Assembly: GCF_964204645.1 (NCBI RefSeq)
Contig: NC_134027.1
Coordinates: 7,056,485 to 7,120,484, forward strand
Length of the DNA stretch: 64,000 bases
Source: Tubulanus polymorphus
Taxonomy: Eukaryota > Nemertea > Palaeonemertea > Tubulaniformes > Tubulanidae
Direction: 5' to 3'
Part shown: in pieces, positions 19,822 through 32,476 of the stretch
Numbering within the stretch: position 1 is the stretch's first letter
Layout: each line of letters opens with the position of its first letter
The notes under the pieces: generated by a model
Databases searched by the model: none
What the model was told of the DNA's origin: nothing
Seen by the model: the letters and a program-made list of their open reading frames with translations, nothing else
Translations under genes and position numbers: made by a program

Positions 19822-22800
19822 ATGGCGTCCGTTGCTGACGAGTAAGTAAACCTATTCATTGTACATCGTTATCAAAATGAAAGTAGTACCTGCCTGGAAA
19901 TAAGAATCCGACACACATGAACGCATCCCTTTAGTCTATTGATTATGAGGTTAGATTGCATTGCCAGTATCAACTTTCTCTTCAGCTCGGGTTTTGTACC
20001 TTTGGCTATTCTAAAAAAAAATTTACTTTTGTTGGTTGGAAATGGAATATTGAATGAAGTGAAGAACTCAATCAAGTCATTCAGACAGTGCGTGTGGTAG
20101 CTTGCAGTTCAATGATTACTCCAAAAAAGATAATCAAAAGTGAAATCGGTAAAAGTGCAGATCCGCACCTCTCGTGGTTGACGCAATCTGCTGAATGACA
20201 GAATCCAGGCTAAAATCTTTCTACTCTGACTAGTGATGATATCTTAAAATTAGCCAATGGCAATGTACTGAATTGCTGATGACATTTTGAATCTGAAACA
20301 ATGATATTTCATGTAATTGATTGAACCGTTTATGCGGAGAGGTGCGGATCTGCACTTTTACCGTGAAATCTAGTATCTAACAAACAATGATGAGCCCGGG
20401 TACATCGCTCAAGTGTCATTCAGAATCAGACTGAGCTTTGTCTTTGATGATGATCATTTTGTTACATCGCAATTAGTACCGGTAACCTTTCCAATTATTG
20501 GGCTTCTTCAGTCACAGGGGTTCATCAACATCCAATCATCAAAACAAAGTTGTGCACTTATGCATTCGAAAATAGGCTGGAGTGGACAAAAAATTGGGTT
20601 ATTGAACAGTCCCTGTAGCTGTATGACTATTATTTATAGATACTCATTAGGACGGTGAACCTTCACACTGCATGTTGCACTTTCAAAATGAGAATACTGA
20701 GTGATGCAAAGGCTAACAAAGCCCCTCATCAATACTCTGCTATACTATATTTTTTCAGGGCCTTTTACCAGTTAGGGAGCAACCTGAAAGTTCCCTTAAG
20801 ACTACATAAAAATAATCGTCAACGACTGTGCAATTGTTTAAAAGCTCGCGATGATGTAAAAAGTGGATCAGTGATCCTACTTCAAGGGGGAGAAACGCAA
20901 TGCCGTTATAGTAGTGACCGCGAGCTACTATTCAGGCAGGTAATGAAATTGTTAATTATTATCTCATCTGCATCCAATTTACAAAATCATTGATTTTCAT
21001 AGTTCAAGATGAAAAGGTTGCCATTGACATGTACTCAAAATGCGTCCTTGTGTCTTAATTTGTACTTAAATTATGTAGTTAATACTTATTTCAGTTACAT
21101 TATTCACCATGTTTACCCTCAATCTTGTTCTAGTTATTGACAGTAGACTTGGTGGAATTTTAACAGTCCCAACCTGAATTATGTGGAGTCTGTTATAACA
21201 CATTTTCTTCAAAAAAATAGTAGGATCAAATTTGACAGCCTCCCCGGCACCTCAAACTGTGAATACCTTTCTTAAAGTTGAACCTTCCTTTATTTATCAA
21301 ACGATGAAGGTAACAGAAATGTATTTCCTGTGCCCGAGTTGTCATTTAACGTGACCTATGCAACCTATATAACTATGTATCTGAAATATTTTGGTTTCTT
21401 GTTGGTTCTTGTTATGAAATGTTTCTCATTCATGTTATCAAAAATTCATAAGATATGATAAATTTTCTGACGTGGCTTGCTTTGTGTTCTCATTTTTGGA
21501 TAAGGTTCCATGCAGAATGTGTTCTTGCATCACAATCACGTATCCTGGCATCAGATTGAGTTAAATAAGACGATTTATGACTTTCCTCGTTCGACACTTA
21601 CTGTGATGCATGTTGTTTGGGTAACATCTGACGGACTAGTCTTTATGAATTTTTGATGATATATGTTATTGGGTAATCGTTAAAGAGCTTTTCATTTCCT
21701 GAATCAATATACTCTATATACATTAGTGAACTAGTACTCATTGTTGCAAGAAAGAGATTTCAAAGTTCCCCTTTCCTTTCATGTTTGTTATTATGAATTA
21801 ATCAAATATATCGAGTAGCATGAGAAATGAACTTGAAATTTTTTTTCCTGGTTTCTGATGGCCAGATGTTTGTTATGCATGAAATGGCAATCATCTAGAA
21901 TAATTCACTGAAACTGCCTCAGAAATGACTTGCCTCAATAGTTGTGGCCGAATGAACTGAAGGAAGTTTGAGTGAAACAGGAATATGAAAATTATCACCA
22001 TTATGACCAATTATTTCATGGAATTACACAATAGTAGTGATCTCAATCTCTAACATGTTTTTGGATTCGTGGTTCGAGGTTTCTGTTCAATGCAGTTCAT
22101 CAATACAGCAGACTTTGTGTACCACCAGTCATACGAACTAAAGCAGACTTTATTTTTGAGTCATATCAGGGTTTTAGTGAGTCAACACGTATTGAACAAG
22201 AGCTAAGCTTTTAGAATCATTGTATATGAATGCTATTCTACTGCTTTCAAAACAATCGGTATCATCTTAATTGCCACCGAAAAGTTAATTGAAATATTTT
22301 CAAATATTCAGTAATATGAATCAAGACTTTCGTAATTTGTGGTACAATGTGGCATTATCTATCTAGGCTGTATTCAGCGGCGGTAGTTGCTCCCCAAGAA
22401 ATTTTGTAAAAGTTGTGCCCTTTTTGCAAATGTTATTGTTATATCATATAGGCCTAGAACTGCCCTTTTCGGGTTTCTCTGCCCCATCAAACAAATTCAA
22501 ATGCTAGGTACGGCCCTGTTTAGCCACAAATCTACCTTTTGGTTTTTAATGTATTAGTCATTTTTGTAATTAATGAATGGGAACTTGGGAAATCCATGAT
22601 TTCACAACTATGGTACACTAGCAAAATACTTTGGTATTCATATGTTCTGTACAGCATAGAAAAAAGCATGTTACGTAGGGTGAATGGGGGTTTTCTGGTT
22701 TCTAACCAATGGAATTCGACAGGAGATTTTAATTCGGTAGAATGACACAATGATTTCCTTAAAAGTGGATGTATTTGATTTGTTGAATGGCCATTTCAAT

Positions 22801-25800
22801 CACCTGGCACTGTGCCATATGGGCCTTGTTGTATTTTGGAGCGAAAAGAAATTTAAAACAAATTTCTCCTGAACAATGGGATTTTTGTTTGATTTTGAAA
22901 AGAATTAGATATGGATTTTGCGTGAATAAACGAGTCGGGATAACTTCAGGGACCTGGAATCAGGCAACCCTGGGTGCTGCTGACTGCTTGTGTATACACA
23001 ATCAATATTACGACCCAGGCAGTAGGAATAGGAATTGCGTTGTAAATATTCCAAATACTAGATAGAGATGATGCCTGGCTTACAAACACAGTTCTACTGT
23101 ATACAAGGAAAAATTAGATGTGCATTTTTATATAGGCCTGCTGGTACAAAATGATATTAGTGCTGTTGTATCATCAGTGTTGAGAATGACAAATCATCTT
23201 CTTACTAGATATGTGACAATGAAATGGTCATGGTGATTTTGAGATTTTGTTTTATCATTTGCTGTACCCTTTACATCTTATCCACTGATCCACTAAATAT
23301 TCTAAAGTCACCTCTTAGAATTTGTTCAACGTGATAAAAATTCGCTCATAAGATTATTATTTTCGAGCTCTCTGCTATATAGGAGGTAAACCACTTTCCT
23401 GAATGGTATTCATACGGAGAGTCGCTGGTAAAATTGGTAATTTATAGCCGACTAAACCGGTGCAATGGTTCAAGGTTTACATAGATAGACCTATACAAAC
23501 CAAATCATTGCAAAATATGTGGCAATTTTCCAAGTTAAAGTGTGTATTGCCTGCCCCGGTGTTATCCCTGGCAATTCAATAAAGTGTGGTTGCCAGCATA
23601 AAACTACGTCACATAAACATAATCAGAGAGATTAAAACTAGATAAATAAACCTATTTTATTTTTCGAGATTATTGCCCTTTGACACTTTGCCAACTGAAC
23701 TTAACTATAAAAAACCTGAACGTGAAATTAATTAACAGCTTGTAATTACTGCTTGGTAAATTAATCCATTGCTTCTTGAGGCGTTTTGGGTGTGCAATAT
23801 GTAAACAGCAATAAAAAAGTACCAGTGGACTGGATGAGACTCGGGTTTCCGCAATAACGCGGGTTGAAGGACGAGTCACCAGTACTGCTGCCGCGAATGT
23901 AAACACATTGATTTCTAATAGAAAGTAAGACACTTCTCATTCTCAACGGCATCTGCGGAGTTGTTGTCGGTTAATATCTTACCAATAGGATCTCCTCCGT
24001 TTTGAGCAGGGCCTGTTGTTGATGCATAGGTTTAACGTTATACCAGTACGAGCCCTGGCCCAGGGGTTGTGGACTGACACTTGGTATATTAAAAACATCT
24101 GGGACTTCTTATCTCCAGGCAAGCAATCGTAATTCTGTCAACAATACAACAGTTACTGTAGTCTTATATCATGTGTCGACGCCCACCTGGTCGAAGGAAT
24201 CTTGATAGGGAAAAAATGACAATTTGATCAAGTTGCGCAGTTTTATAGATAATGAGAATGCAGATGAAATAAAGGGAGCAAGTTTAAGATGTTGATGATT
24301 TTATTTTGCCAATATTATTCTGGACAGGATCGTATCAAGTTTGGTTCAAGAAAAGGTGGTTTTACCTTTCATTTCGTTGAATTAGATTTTTTTGTAATTA
24401 GAATTCTTGTTGAAAAGTAAACATTGATTATTCTGCTGTAGTTTGAAATGCATACTTTCAAAATAGAAATAGGATAGAATTAACCCTCAAGTCATTCATG
24501 GAATCATATTTATAAATAATTTTATATGACAGCAAAAATTTAACTACAGACAATTGAAATAATGACTGAGACGTGAAATTAACACTATGTAAATGTTTTG
24601 AGCAAGTTCATTCAAGGATTGAAAATAAACAACAAACATCTACGCAAATGTGACCCCCTGAACTCTAATTCCCATTCATATATAATGTCTTATAGTTCAG
24701 CTTGACAAATCGCCAGCAACAAATCTAGTGCCTTGGCAGCCTTTATCTTATATGTATTTATCTGTTTCATATGAATATCATATCTTGTCCCTATCTTATG
24801 AATAGCCTATACGTATAATGACATGTGCACGTTCCGGGTTTGGCAAAAGAAAGTAGTTCCTGTTGGCTGGCATACCAATAATGCTCGGTCTAGACTCTGT
24901 ATGCCTAGTTCCTGGAACATGCTGCGAGCTGGTTGGCATCGAGCCAGTGCAGTACTTAAATTATGCCAATCGAAGTTATAAATCCTACTATAATCGTACA
25001 CATGAGCTGGCATGGTTGTTTTAAATGCGCCTCAATGCAACGTGTGTAATCATGTCATGTGGTATAAATAGTAATGCATGTGGTTTGAGTCATTGTGTTC
25101 GCTGCCACGCGAGTTGTGGACAATATTGGACAGGGGCACATGCTCCAGATGTCCATTGCCAAGTCCTGCGTTGACAAACTTCGGAGAACATAGTAAATAT
25201 CAACTGCATATCCTGCATGATGTCAATATGTCGATGACTTGTCAGGGGGATTGATTCCAGGAACAAAATCAACGCACAATTGTTTGTTTTTGTTTACGCA
25301 TATTACATTTTGCCTCTCCTTGTTGGGTGTGGTAAAAATCCATTCTAAATGTCTAGATTCGGTAAAAAAATAATATTTGTTTTATTTTGGTGATATTTAC
25401 CTCTGCCTACACTATAAATAAAAATGCCAGACATTTGATTTAATGTTTTTCATGTCGAAGGCCATCAGAAGCCACACCCATGTGTAACTCACAATACAGC
25501 CTACATTGTTATTCTCCATTTGGAAATGTTTTTGCCAAAGCTGACAGACACTCTAGGGTGCAAATTACGTGTCAAGTCGCAACTCTCATATTCTATTTAA
25601 TGTTTCTCTTTTTAGGAGTCTTACTTCCACTGGGCCTTTGGTGTTTTGGAACCAGATGTTTTTGGTACAATTGATGTAGATACTGGCAAAGCTGAACTAT
25701 TCTTCCCGAAATTACACCCTGATTATGCAGTATGGATGGGAAAGTAAGTAATCGTATTATTTTGTCATTCCAATTTTAACTATTTGCCTGTTAGTCATGC

Positions 25801-28800
25801 GTTCGACTTAGATATTTGGATAGATTGATGAGGCTCTCAAAAAAATTTCCTTGACAATCAACGGAGGGAAACATATTTTTAGGAACTTATTCAAGTCCTT
25901 TAAGGCCAACCTAAAAGGTTTTACTTATTTGAAGAAAATTTAAAGTTAATCTGTTGATTAATCATACAAGAATTGTTCTACTCATTTTCACTTACAGATT
26001 GGAAGACAAGGATCACTTCAAAGCCAAATATGAAGTGGATGATTGTCACTGGGTTTGTGAGGTAATCATATCTTCTTGTCTGCTATTTGATTGAAATCTA
26101 CTGAAATTGAATGAAATGAAAGAGTGTCATCTATAAGTTTCATCATTTTGAATGAATCGGGTTTGATTGTGCTGTCATCACAATATGGATGAAAATAAAA
26201 AGAATGGAATCAATTGTGTGTTCAGATGACCTTGGGCTGCGCAAACATAAACAGTGCAGCGTGAACTTTTCCACCCACCTAATAAATCTAGATTCTTTCG
26301 ATCATTTTTTCATGATCTAGATTTGACAGCTATGCACTCTAGCTCCTTAAAGGACACTTTACCCAATTGGAACTACTTTTCTGAGCAGATTGCTCGTTGC
26401 ACAAGAGACTAGATTGTGCATGCAGTAGTACCTCTCCTCAGCCTGATAGATACGCATCCAATGAGGTTTACACAGTGAAACCTTGGAGTAATCATTTGAC
26501 ACTCCAAGGTGAAACATAGATTTACTTTATTGAAAATATTTCACCCAAATACTGAATGATGGTGATGTTATTACATTTTTCACATTTGATGTATTCATAT
26601 TCTGGATTGGCGAATTTTTCTTGGACCTCAAGAATATCCTGTGATACCTTGTAGTGTATTTACCAGGATATGTTTGTTTCATCATGGTTGAGACCTGAGC
26701 AATGATCCTATATCAAAGCTTCACCAATGATAGGAAATAAATAAAAGGACACCGATCATTGAACCGCTTTGGTAACTGTATATGACCTTTACTACGGGTG
26801 GGTGTATCTGTAGAGTATAATGTGTAGAAAATAAAGCCATATATTCTAAGGTTGTTTTAAGTTCATACGAGTTGATAAATTTTGTAAACATGCACACAGT
26901 AGCTTGTAGAAAAAACTTGTGCATATTCAGTGAGTACGACCAGTTGACGTTGACTTTCATGAACACGCCTCATGTTACCTGGCATTCAGCCAGACATGTT
27001 GTGCACATGTAAATAGATCATGTGACTCACATGTAAATATAACCTGGCTAATGATGCTGGGTGAATAACGTCCTATTGTGACATGACCTGAAAATTATTT
27101 CTGAATTTGTCTCTTTATTATGGTAGCTATAATATGGTATGCTTTGGAAGGTCGTCGTCTGAATAGGACATCAAATTGCAATAAAACATCTTTCATCATA
27201 TGTGAAATTGCCTCGAACTATCAGTTAGACCCCAAATCCCAGTTTCACAGTTGTCAGTTGGGTTTGCAATGAAATGAAACAGAAGAGAGAAAATCCAACG
27301 AAAAGAAATAAGTCTCTAAGTTCCACTGCTGTAAAAATATGCATTTACGTTTTAACTGTACAGACTTTGTGGTGATGATTCCAAATGAACATTGGTGAAT
27401 ATGATCAAAGACTAAAAAATTGTATCTTGACTTATATTGCAGATGCCTCGTGTATTATTCGACAAAAATCCTTCTGAAGTTTTAACATTGGTGAGTGAGA
27501 GAACTCTAAAATTCACTGAAGCATTCAGAAACACAGAATAGCATAGTTTGACCAGACAAGAATATAGCCTAATTGATGAATGCTAAAACACTGTCCTTAA
27601 ATTCATTTTTGTTTATAGAGGGGGAAAAACACTGATAGCGACACTATCCACCCAGAAGCTACATTTGATGGAATTGAAAAGTTTAAAGTAAACAATACAT
27701 CATTGTTTCCCGAAATGTCTGAATGGTAAGATTGACTGCTCTTTTGAATTTGTATCAAATATACAATTTCTTTTGGTGCATTTCATTATTAAAGTATGTT
27801 TAAGGGTAAACCAGTTCTTAGGCTTATCATATCTATTGGTGATTTATTTAAAGCCGAGTTTTCAAATCAGCTGAAGAAATAGAAGTTCTCCGACATGCCA
27901 ACAAAATCAGCAGCGAGGCGCACCGAGAGGTTAGTAGTTTGGTAACAATTTCTAAAGGAAAGGGGATGAGTATCCTTTTTTCAGTTTCTTTTTCTTGTTT
28001 CTTGTTTCTTAAGTCTAATCATCCAAACTTCTTTTGACTATTACAGCTGATGCGACGAATTGAACCAGGAATGCATGAGTTTCAAATGGAAAGGTAACTT
28101 GATGCACAACTTTATGAAGGCGTTAATTGTTTCACACAAGAATCTCATTGTAGCTATTGATTAGATTAGTATCTTATATATGGGGGTGTAAAAACTGAAT
28201 TCATATTTGTCTATTGTTAAGATTATTTCATTGGTTTTGTTGCAGTATTTTTCATGATTATTGTTATCGTAATGGTGGTATGAGATGGCTGGCATATACC
28301 GGTATATGTGCCTGGTAAGTGTCAGTTTTTGGTTTTATAGTTGTATGATCTTACATTTTCTCAAATTTGTTTCATTTGATAAAATTCCATATCAATATTT
28401 GTTAGTCATGATATATTGTAACACCCATTTCATCTTCATAGTGGACCAAGTGGTGCAGTATTACATTATGGTCATGCCGGCGCGGCAAATAACCAGCCAA
28501 TTCGTGATGGTGACTTATGGTGAGTACTGTTTGATATCTCCCATTTACTGTGAATTATTGCAATACCCGTTTGAATTTGTTGTGTTGTTGATACATTGTC
28601 ATTGTTATCTTATTTTTTTTTCAACAGTCTTTTTGACTTGGGTGCCGAGTACTACTGCTATACATCTGACATAACAACCACATTCCCAGCAAATGGAAAA
28701 TTCACTGAAAAACAGAAAGTGATTTACAACGCTGTGTTAGATGCAAATAGAAGTGTATTCAAAGCGTGCAAACCTGGTAAGATTAAATAGAAAATGATTA

Positions 28801-30032
28801 ATCTATATATTTCCGTTGTAATGATTAATACGGATATATTTCATTAAAAGGTGTAAGTTGGCTTGAAATGCATTACCTTGCCGAGAGGACAATCCTTACA
28901 CATTTGAAGAACAATGGTATAATCGTTGGGGATCTTGATGACATGATGGACTGTAGATTCGGAGCAGTTTTCATGCCTCATGGTCTAGGACATTTCCTTG
29001 GTATCGACGTTCATGATGTCGCTGGTTATCCCAAGGTAAATCATAACATTTGTACATTGAGAATGACAATTACCTTGTCAGGGATATAAACGTAATCTTT
29101 TCAAAGTATATTGCCTATGTGATGAAGAAAAACTCTCTAGTAACAACCTTTGATCTGCTGGATCTAAGACCGAGAAGTTCATGCCTGTTATGTCTTATTA
29201 ACATAATCATGCATCTGTGGATTCTAATTATGTTTTATCAGGGAGGAACAGAGCGTATTCTAAAGCCTGGACTGAAATCATTGCGAACCACACGAGCACT
29301 TGATGCCGGTATGGTTATCACAATTGAACCAGGATGTTACTTCATAGAAAGTGTGAGTAAATAGATTAGCACCTATTGAATGTGAAAGAACTTTCAGCTC
29401 CCTAGTCAAGACTACTGTCTTTTGAAGCCAGTAATTTGAAGATGCTTCAATGGATTGTCTTAATTTTCATATTATTTACAATTTGTCTATCTATATTGGC
29501 ACCTATACATATTTTGTAATCACAAAATCAATGCAGAATCCATGACATGTTTTATCATTGTTTTGAGTTTTAAGGTCATTGATTACTGTATTTGTTCACT
29601 AGGGGGCCTTGCTTGATTTGTTGAAATTGTCAAATAGTCAAGCATCTCATGTAGTGGGCATGGTGTCACTTAGCACCTAGTTCATGGTTGAAGTTATCTG
29701 GTATTTGTCTCTTTATTTTTCTAAAGCAACTTGATGCTGCATTTGCCAACCCAAAACATGCTAAGTTCATGGTGAAGGAAAGAATTGATGAATACAGAGG
29801 AAGTGGTGGGGTATGTTAGTTCCTTTATCAGAACTGCATTCTACAGGATGAAAAATGAATCATACGGTATCAGAATTATAATAAATAGTTACTAAATAGT
29901 TCTGTTTGTTTATAGGTACGGATTGAGGATACAGTTACCATTACTGAAACTGGAATTGAAAATTTAACAGATGTTCCGAGAACTGTTGAGGAAATTGAGA
30001 AGTTCATGGCTGATGCTCGCAAAGGACAGTAA
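19822..30032 (+). CDS. PEPD: Prolidase (Xaa-Pro dipeptidase)
   Basis: The model joins 19822-19841, 20759-20939, 25616-25743, 25998-26061, 27443-27490, 27619-27725, 27854-27929, 28047-28093, 28246-28314, 28442-28519, 28628-28776, 28851-29035, 29242-29352, 29727-29810 and 29916-30032. Every junction is in phase, and the product is 487 aa (human 493). It hydrolyses dipeptides with C-terminal proline or hydroxyproline in the cytosol, the last step of collagen peptide recycling. The creatinase/pita-bread domain is clear ([66 protein letters not shown]). Both metal-binding Asp, the His, and both Glu are present. One oddity is GGMRWLAYT, where human has GGMRHSSYT. Exon 1 carries only 20 coding bases, and intron 2 is about 4.7 kb. 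Confidence 0.97.
20148..20362. mobile_element. MITE with 26-bp terminal repeats in prolidase intron 1
   Basis: The left end GGTAAAAGTGCAGATCCGCA (continuing CCTCTC) is the exact reverse complement of the right end (20337-20362). GTGAAATC flanks both sides (20140-20147 and 20363-20370), a perfect 8-bp target duplication. The element is 215 bp and non-coding. The duplication length fits hAT or P-type elements, but the ends do not begin with the usual hAT CAG, so the superfamily is open. Confidence 0.85.
22375..22518. mobile_element. Possible degraded hAT-like fragment in prolidase intron 2
   Basis: The right end reads as CAGGGCCGTACCTAGC on the minus strand, a hAT-like terminus. The left edge CAGCGGCGGTAGTTGC is a diverged match. 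I see no target duplication. Short and uncertain. Confidence 0.3.
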
Positions 30033-30272
30033 TAAGAAATTATTTCAGCAATACAGAGATGAACTACATTACTAAGATGTTTAATGATAATTTCTCTTGA
30101 TGATCAAGTTTTGATTTCTCTCAACATTCCTATTCGTATATGAAATGAATGCTGGGGGAGCAAAGTACATGTACTTTTCATTTAACAAAAGGAGCGCATG
30201 CCTTCCTTGGAAGTAAAATTAAATATACACCACATCTCTAATCATTTGGTGCTTTGTAAAAATATATGTCAT

Positions 30273-30278
30273 AATAAA
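30273..30278 (+). terminator. Candidate prolidase polyadenylation signal
   Basis: AATAAA about 240 bp after the prolidase stop codon. Confidence 0.55.
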
Positions 30279-31136
30279 TATTCTAATTGCATCTGAAGTC
30301 TTTCTCTGTTTTTGTGGTCAGATCATGTCCAACTCCTAACATGGTGTACTTGGAATATCTTAATCAACTCTGTATGAAGTCAAAATGCTACCATGCAAGG
30401 TGCAGATAACGTACATGAACGTACTGGTACATTTGTCACCTGTCCTCCCCTGAATCCCTTGCACACTTTTCGCATGATTGACACCTCGCACCGTATGAGA
30501 TGCCAATGTCAGTTGACTGCTTCCGCCAGCCCAGCAGATTTCAATGTAACCAAGAAGCAAATAACAAATGGCTTTATATCGGCTAATGGCATTAATTCAG
30601 CACAATATTTGAAGGAAGCACAGAGTTACATATGGCATCTAGCCAGGTTGCAAACATTGTAACTTGAGAGGAAGGTTGATCTCTGTAGTTCCTTGCTCTG
30701 CTCCTATACCATGGTTCAAGAGTATCCTCGGGAGCACAGTGCATATCAAACAAATGTAACAAGGACGAGACAGTAAAGTAAAAATCTTTATTACATAATT
30801 CAAGTGTTAGAAAATATATTCATATAAATATATAGGTTTTGATTTTTCACTTTTTTGCAGTAAGAGTATTTTGTAGAAATCACTGACAGTTCATAAAGTC
30901 GGACCTAAAATCAATACACAAAGAACTGGTATATGAAAGTAAAGAAATTGTGCATGTATATGAAAGTAAAGGAATTATAGTACATTGTATAATATGTGGT
31001 ACAGTTATTATTTGAATTTTGTAAGCCCTTCTTAATGTAAGAATATTCTATAAATTGAAAAGATTTCACTGCATACAATAAAGACTTGTTTTCACTAATG
31101 CAGTTTCAAATGAAACTAGGGGTCCAGGGACACCAT

Positions 31137-32378
31137 GCCCACTTGGGAAGTGGTTCCAAATGCTCAACAACCTAACAATTTCAATATTCAACGCCCCTGG
31201 TGACCATATACAGAATCCAATGACCTTGAAACTCACCACAATCATAGAACATGTCAGCAGCTACGATTTTGTAATTGATTGTGATAACAATATATGCCTC
31301 GTTACCACTTTAATATGGAAATACTAAGTTATTCTACTATTCAACGCTCCCTGGTGACCATATTCAAAACCCAATGACCTTAAAACTCGCCACAATCATA
31401 GAACATGTCACGAACTATAACTTTGTAATTGATCATGGTAACAAAATATGCCTAGGTACCAATATAATAAGGAAATACTAAGTTATTCTACTATTCAACG
31501 CCCCCTGATGACCATATAGAATAACTAATGGCCTTAAAACTTGCCACAATCATAGATGATGTCATGAGCTACAACTTTGCAATTGATTGTGGTTACAAAA
31601 TATGCATTGATACGAATATAATATAGAAATACTAAGATATTGCATTATTCAACGCCCCCTGGTGGCCATATACAAAAACCAATGACCTTGAAACTCACCA
31701 CAATCATAGAACACGTTATGAGCTACAACTTTCTAAACGATTGTGGTAACAAAATACGCTTAGGTATCAATATAATGTGGAAAAACTTTTTCCCACTTAC
31801 AAATGAGTACTGCTGACACCAAGATGGCCGCCAATTGCGTCATAATTGGCTGATGAAAAATACCTGTCTCAGGTATAAAACATCCCTTTCCAAAGATAGA
31901 ATACCCATCACAAATTGCAATGAGAAATGATAAACCAGTAGGAAGCTACAGGACTTTTTTTGGGCCAAAATTAACATTTTTGGGCACTAAAAAGGTCATA
32001 GGACGGCCATCTTGAGTCCGATCGACCCAATTTTTGTTATGCTGATGGGCCCTGGGGGAATTCACATATATCCGAAAGATCAAGGTAACTGATCAAAGCG
32101 TCTTCAAAATTTCCCTCAAAAAGTTAAAAAATGTGTAAAAAGTGCTGATTTTGGCGAACAACAATGGCTGCCAGTCGGCCATCTTGAATCTGACAGGGCC
32201 AGTTTTTGGGCTGAAGATGTGTCTAGGGTAGATACATGTGTAACCCAAATATCAAGACATTACCTTGAAGCGTCTTCAAAACTTCCCAAAATAACTGGAT
32301 TCCGTCTACGGACGGACGAACGGACGACGGACGAAAAGTGAATGCAATAGCCCGCTGGGACAAAAGTCCCAAGTGGGC
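31137..32378. mobile_element. Non-autonomous element with GCCCACTTGGGA ends
   Basis: GCCCACTTGGGA at 31137-31148 and its exact reverse complement TCCCAAGTGGGC at 32367-32378 bound a non-coding 1.24-kb stretch. The left part is four tandem 154-bp units. The right part contains phrases such as CAAGATGGCCGCC, repeated GGCCATCTTGA-type words, and a CGGACGGACGAACGGACGAC run. A second local inversion, GGGACAAAAGTCCC, sits at the right end. I found no clear target duplication or transposase. Superfamily unknown. Confidence 0.6.
31189..31790. repeat. Four tandem copies of a ~154-bp unit
   Basis: Units begin with CAACGCCCCCTGGTGACC variants at 31189, 31342, 31496 and 31650 (periods 153, 154, 154). 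Each contains a CACCACAATCATAGAACATG-type core. Copies are visibly diverged, mostly by substitutions. Confidence 0.85.
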
Positions 32379-32476
32379 TAAAAAGAGAACTTCATAACTA
32401 TTAAGATAACAAATAGCTTTGAACTTTTTGTCAGTTAATTTAGCACCATGTAATACACTAATCTCATATATCATTT

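Larger units (their letters stand above)
30279..32476. other. Convergent intergenic region between PEPD and POGLUT
   Basis: Contains the 3' ends of two convergent genes and, at about 31137-32378, a repetitive element with tandem 154-bp units. No coding exon is supported; the frames at 30360-30662 are short and unrecognisable. A minus-strand AATAAA (TTTATT near 30788) could serve the POGLUT gene if its 3' UTR spans the element. Confidence 0.45.
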
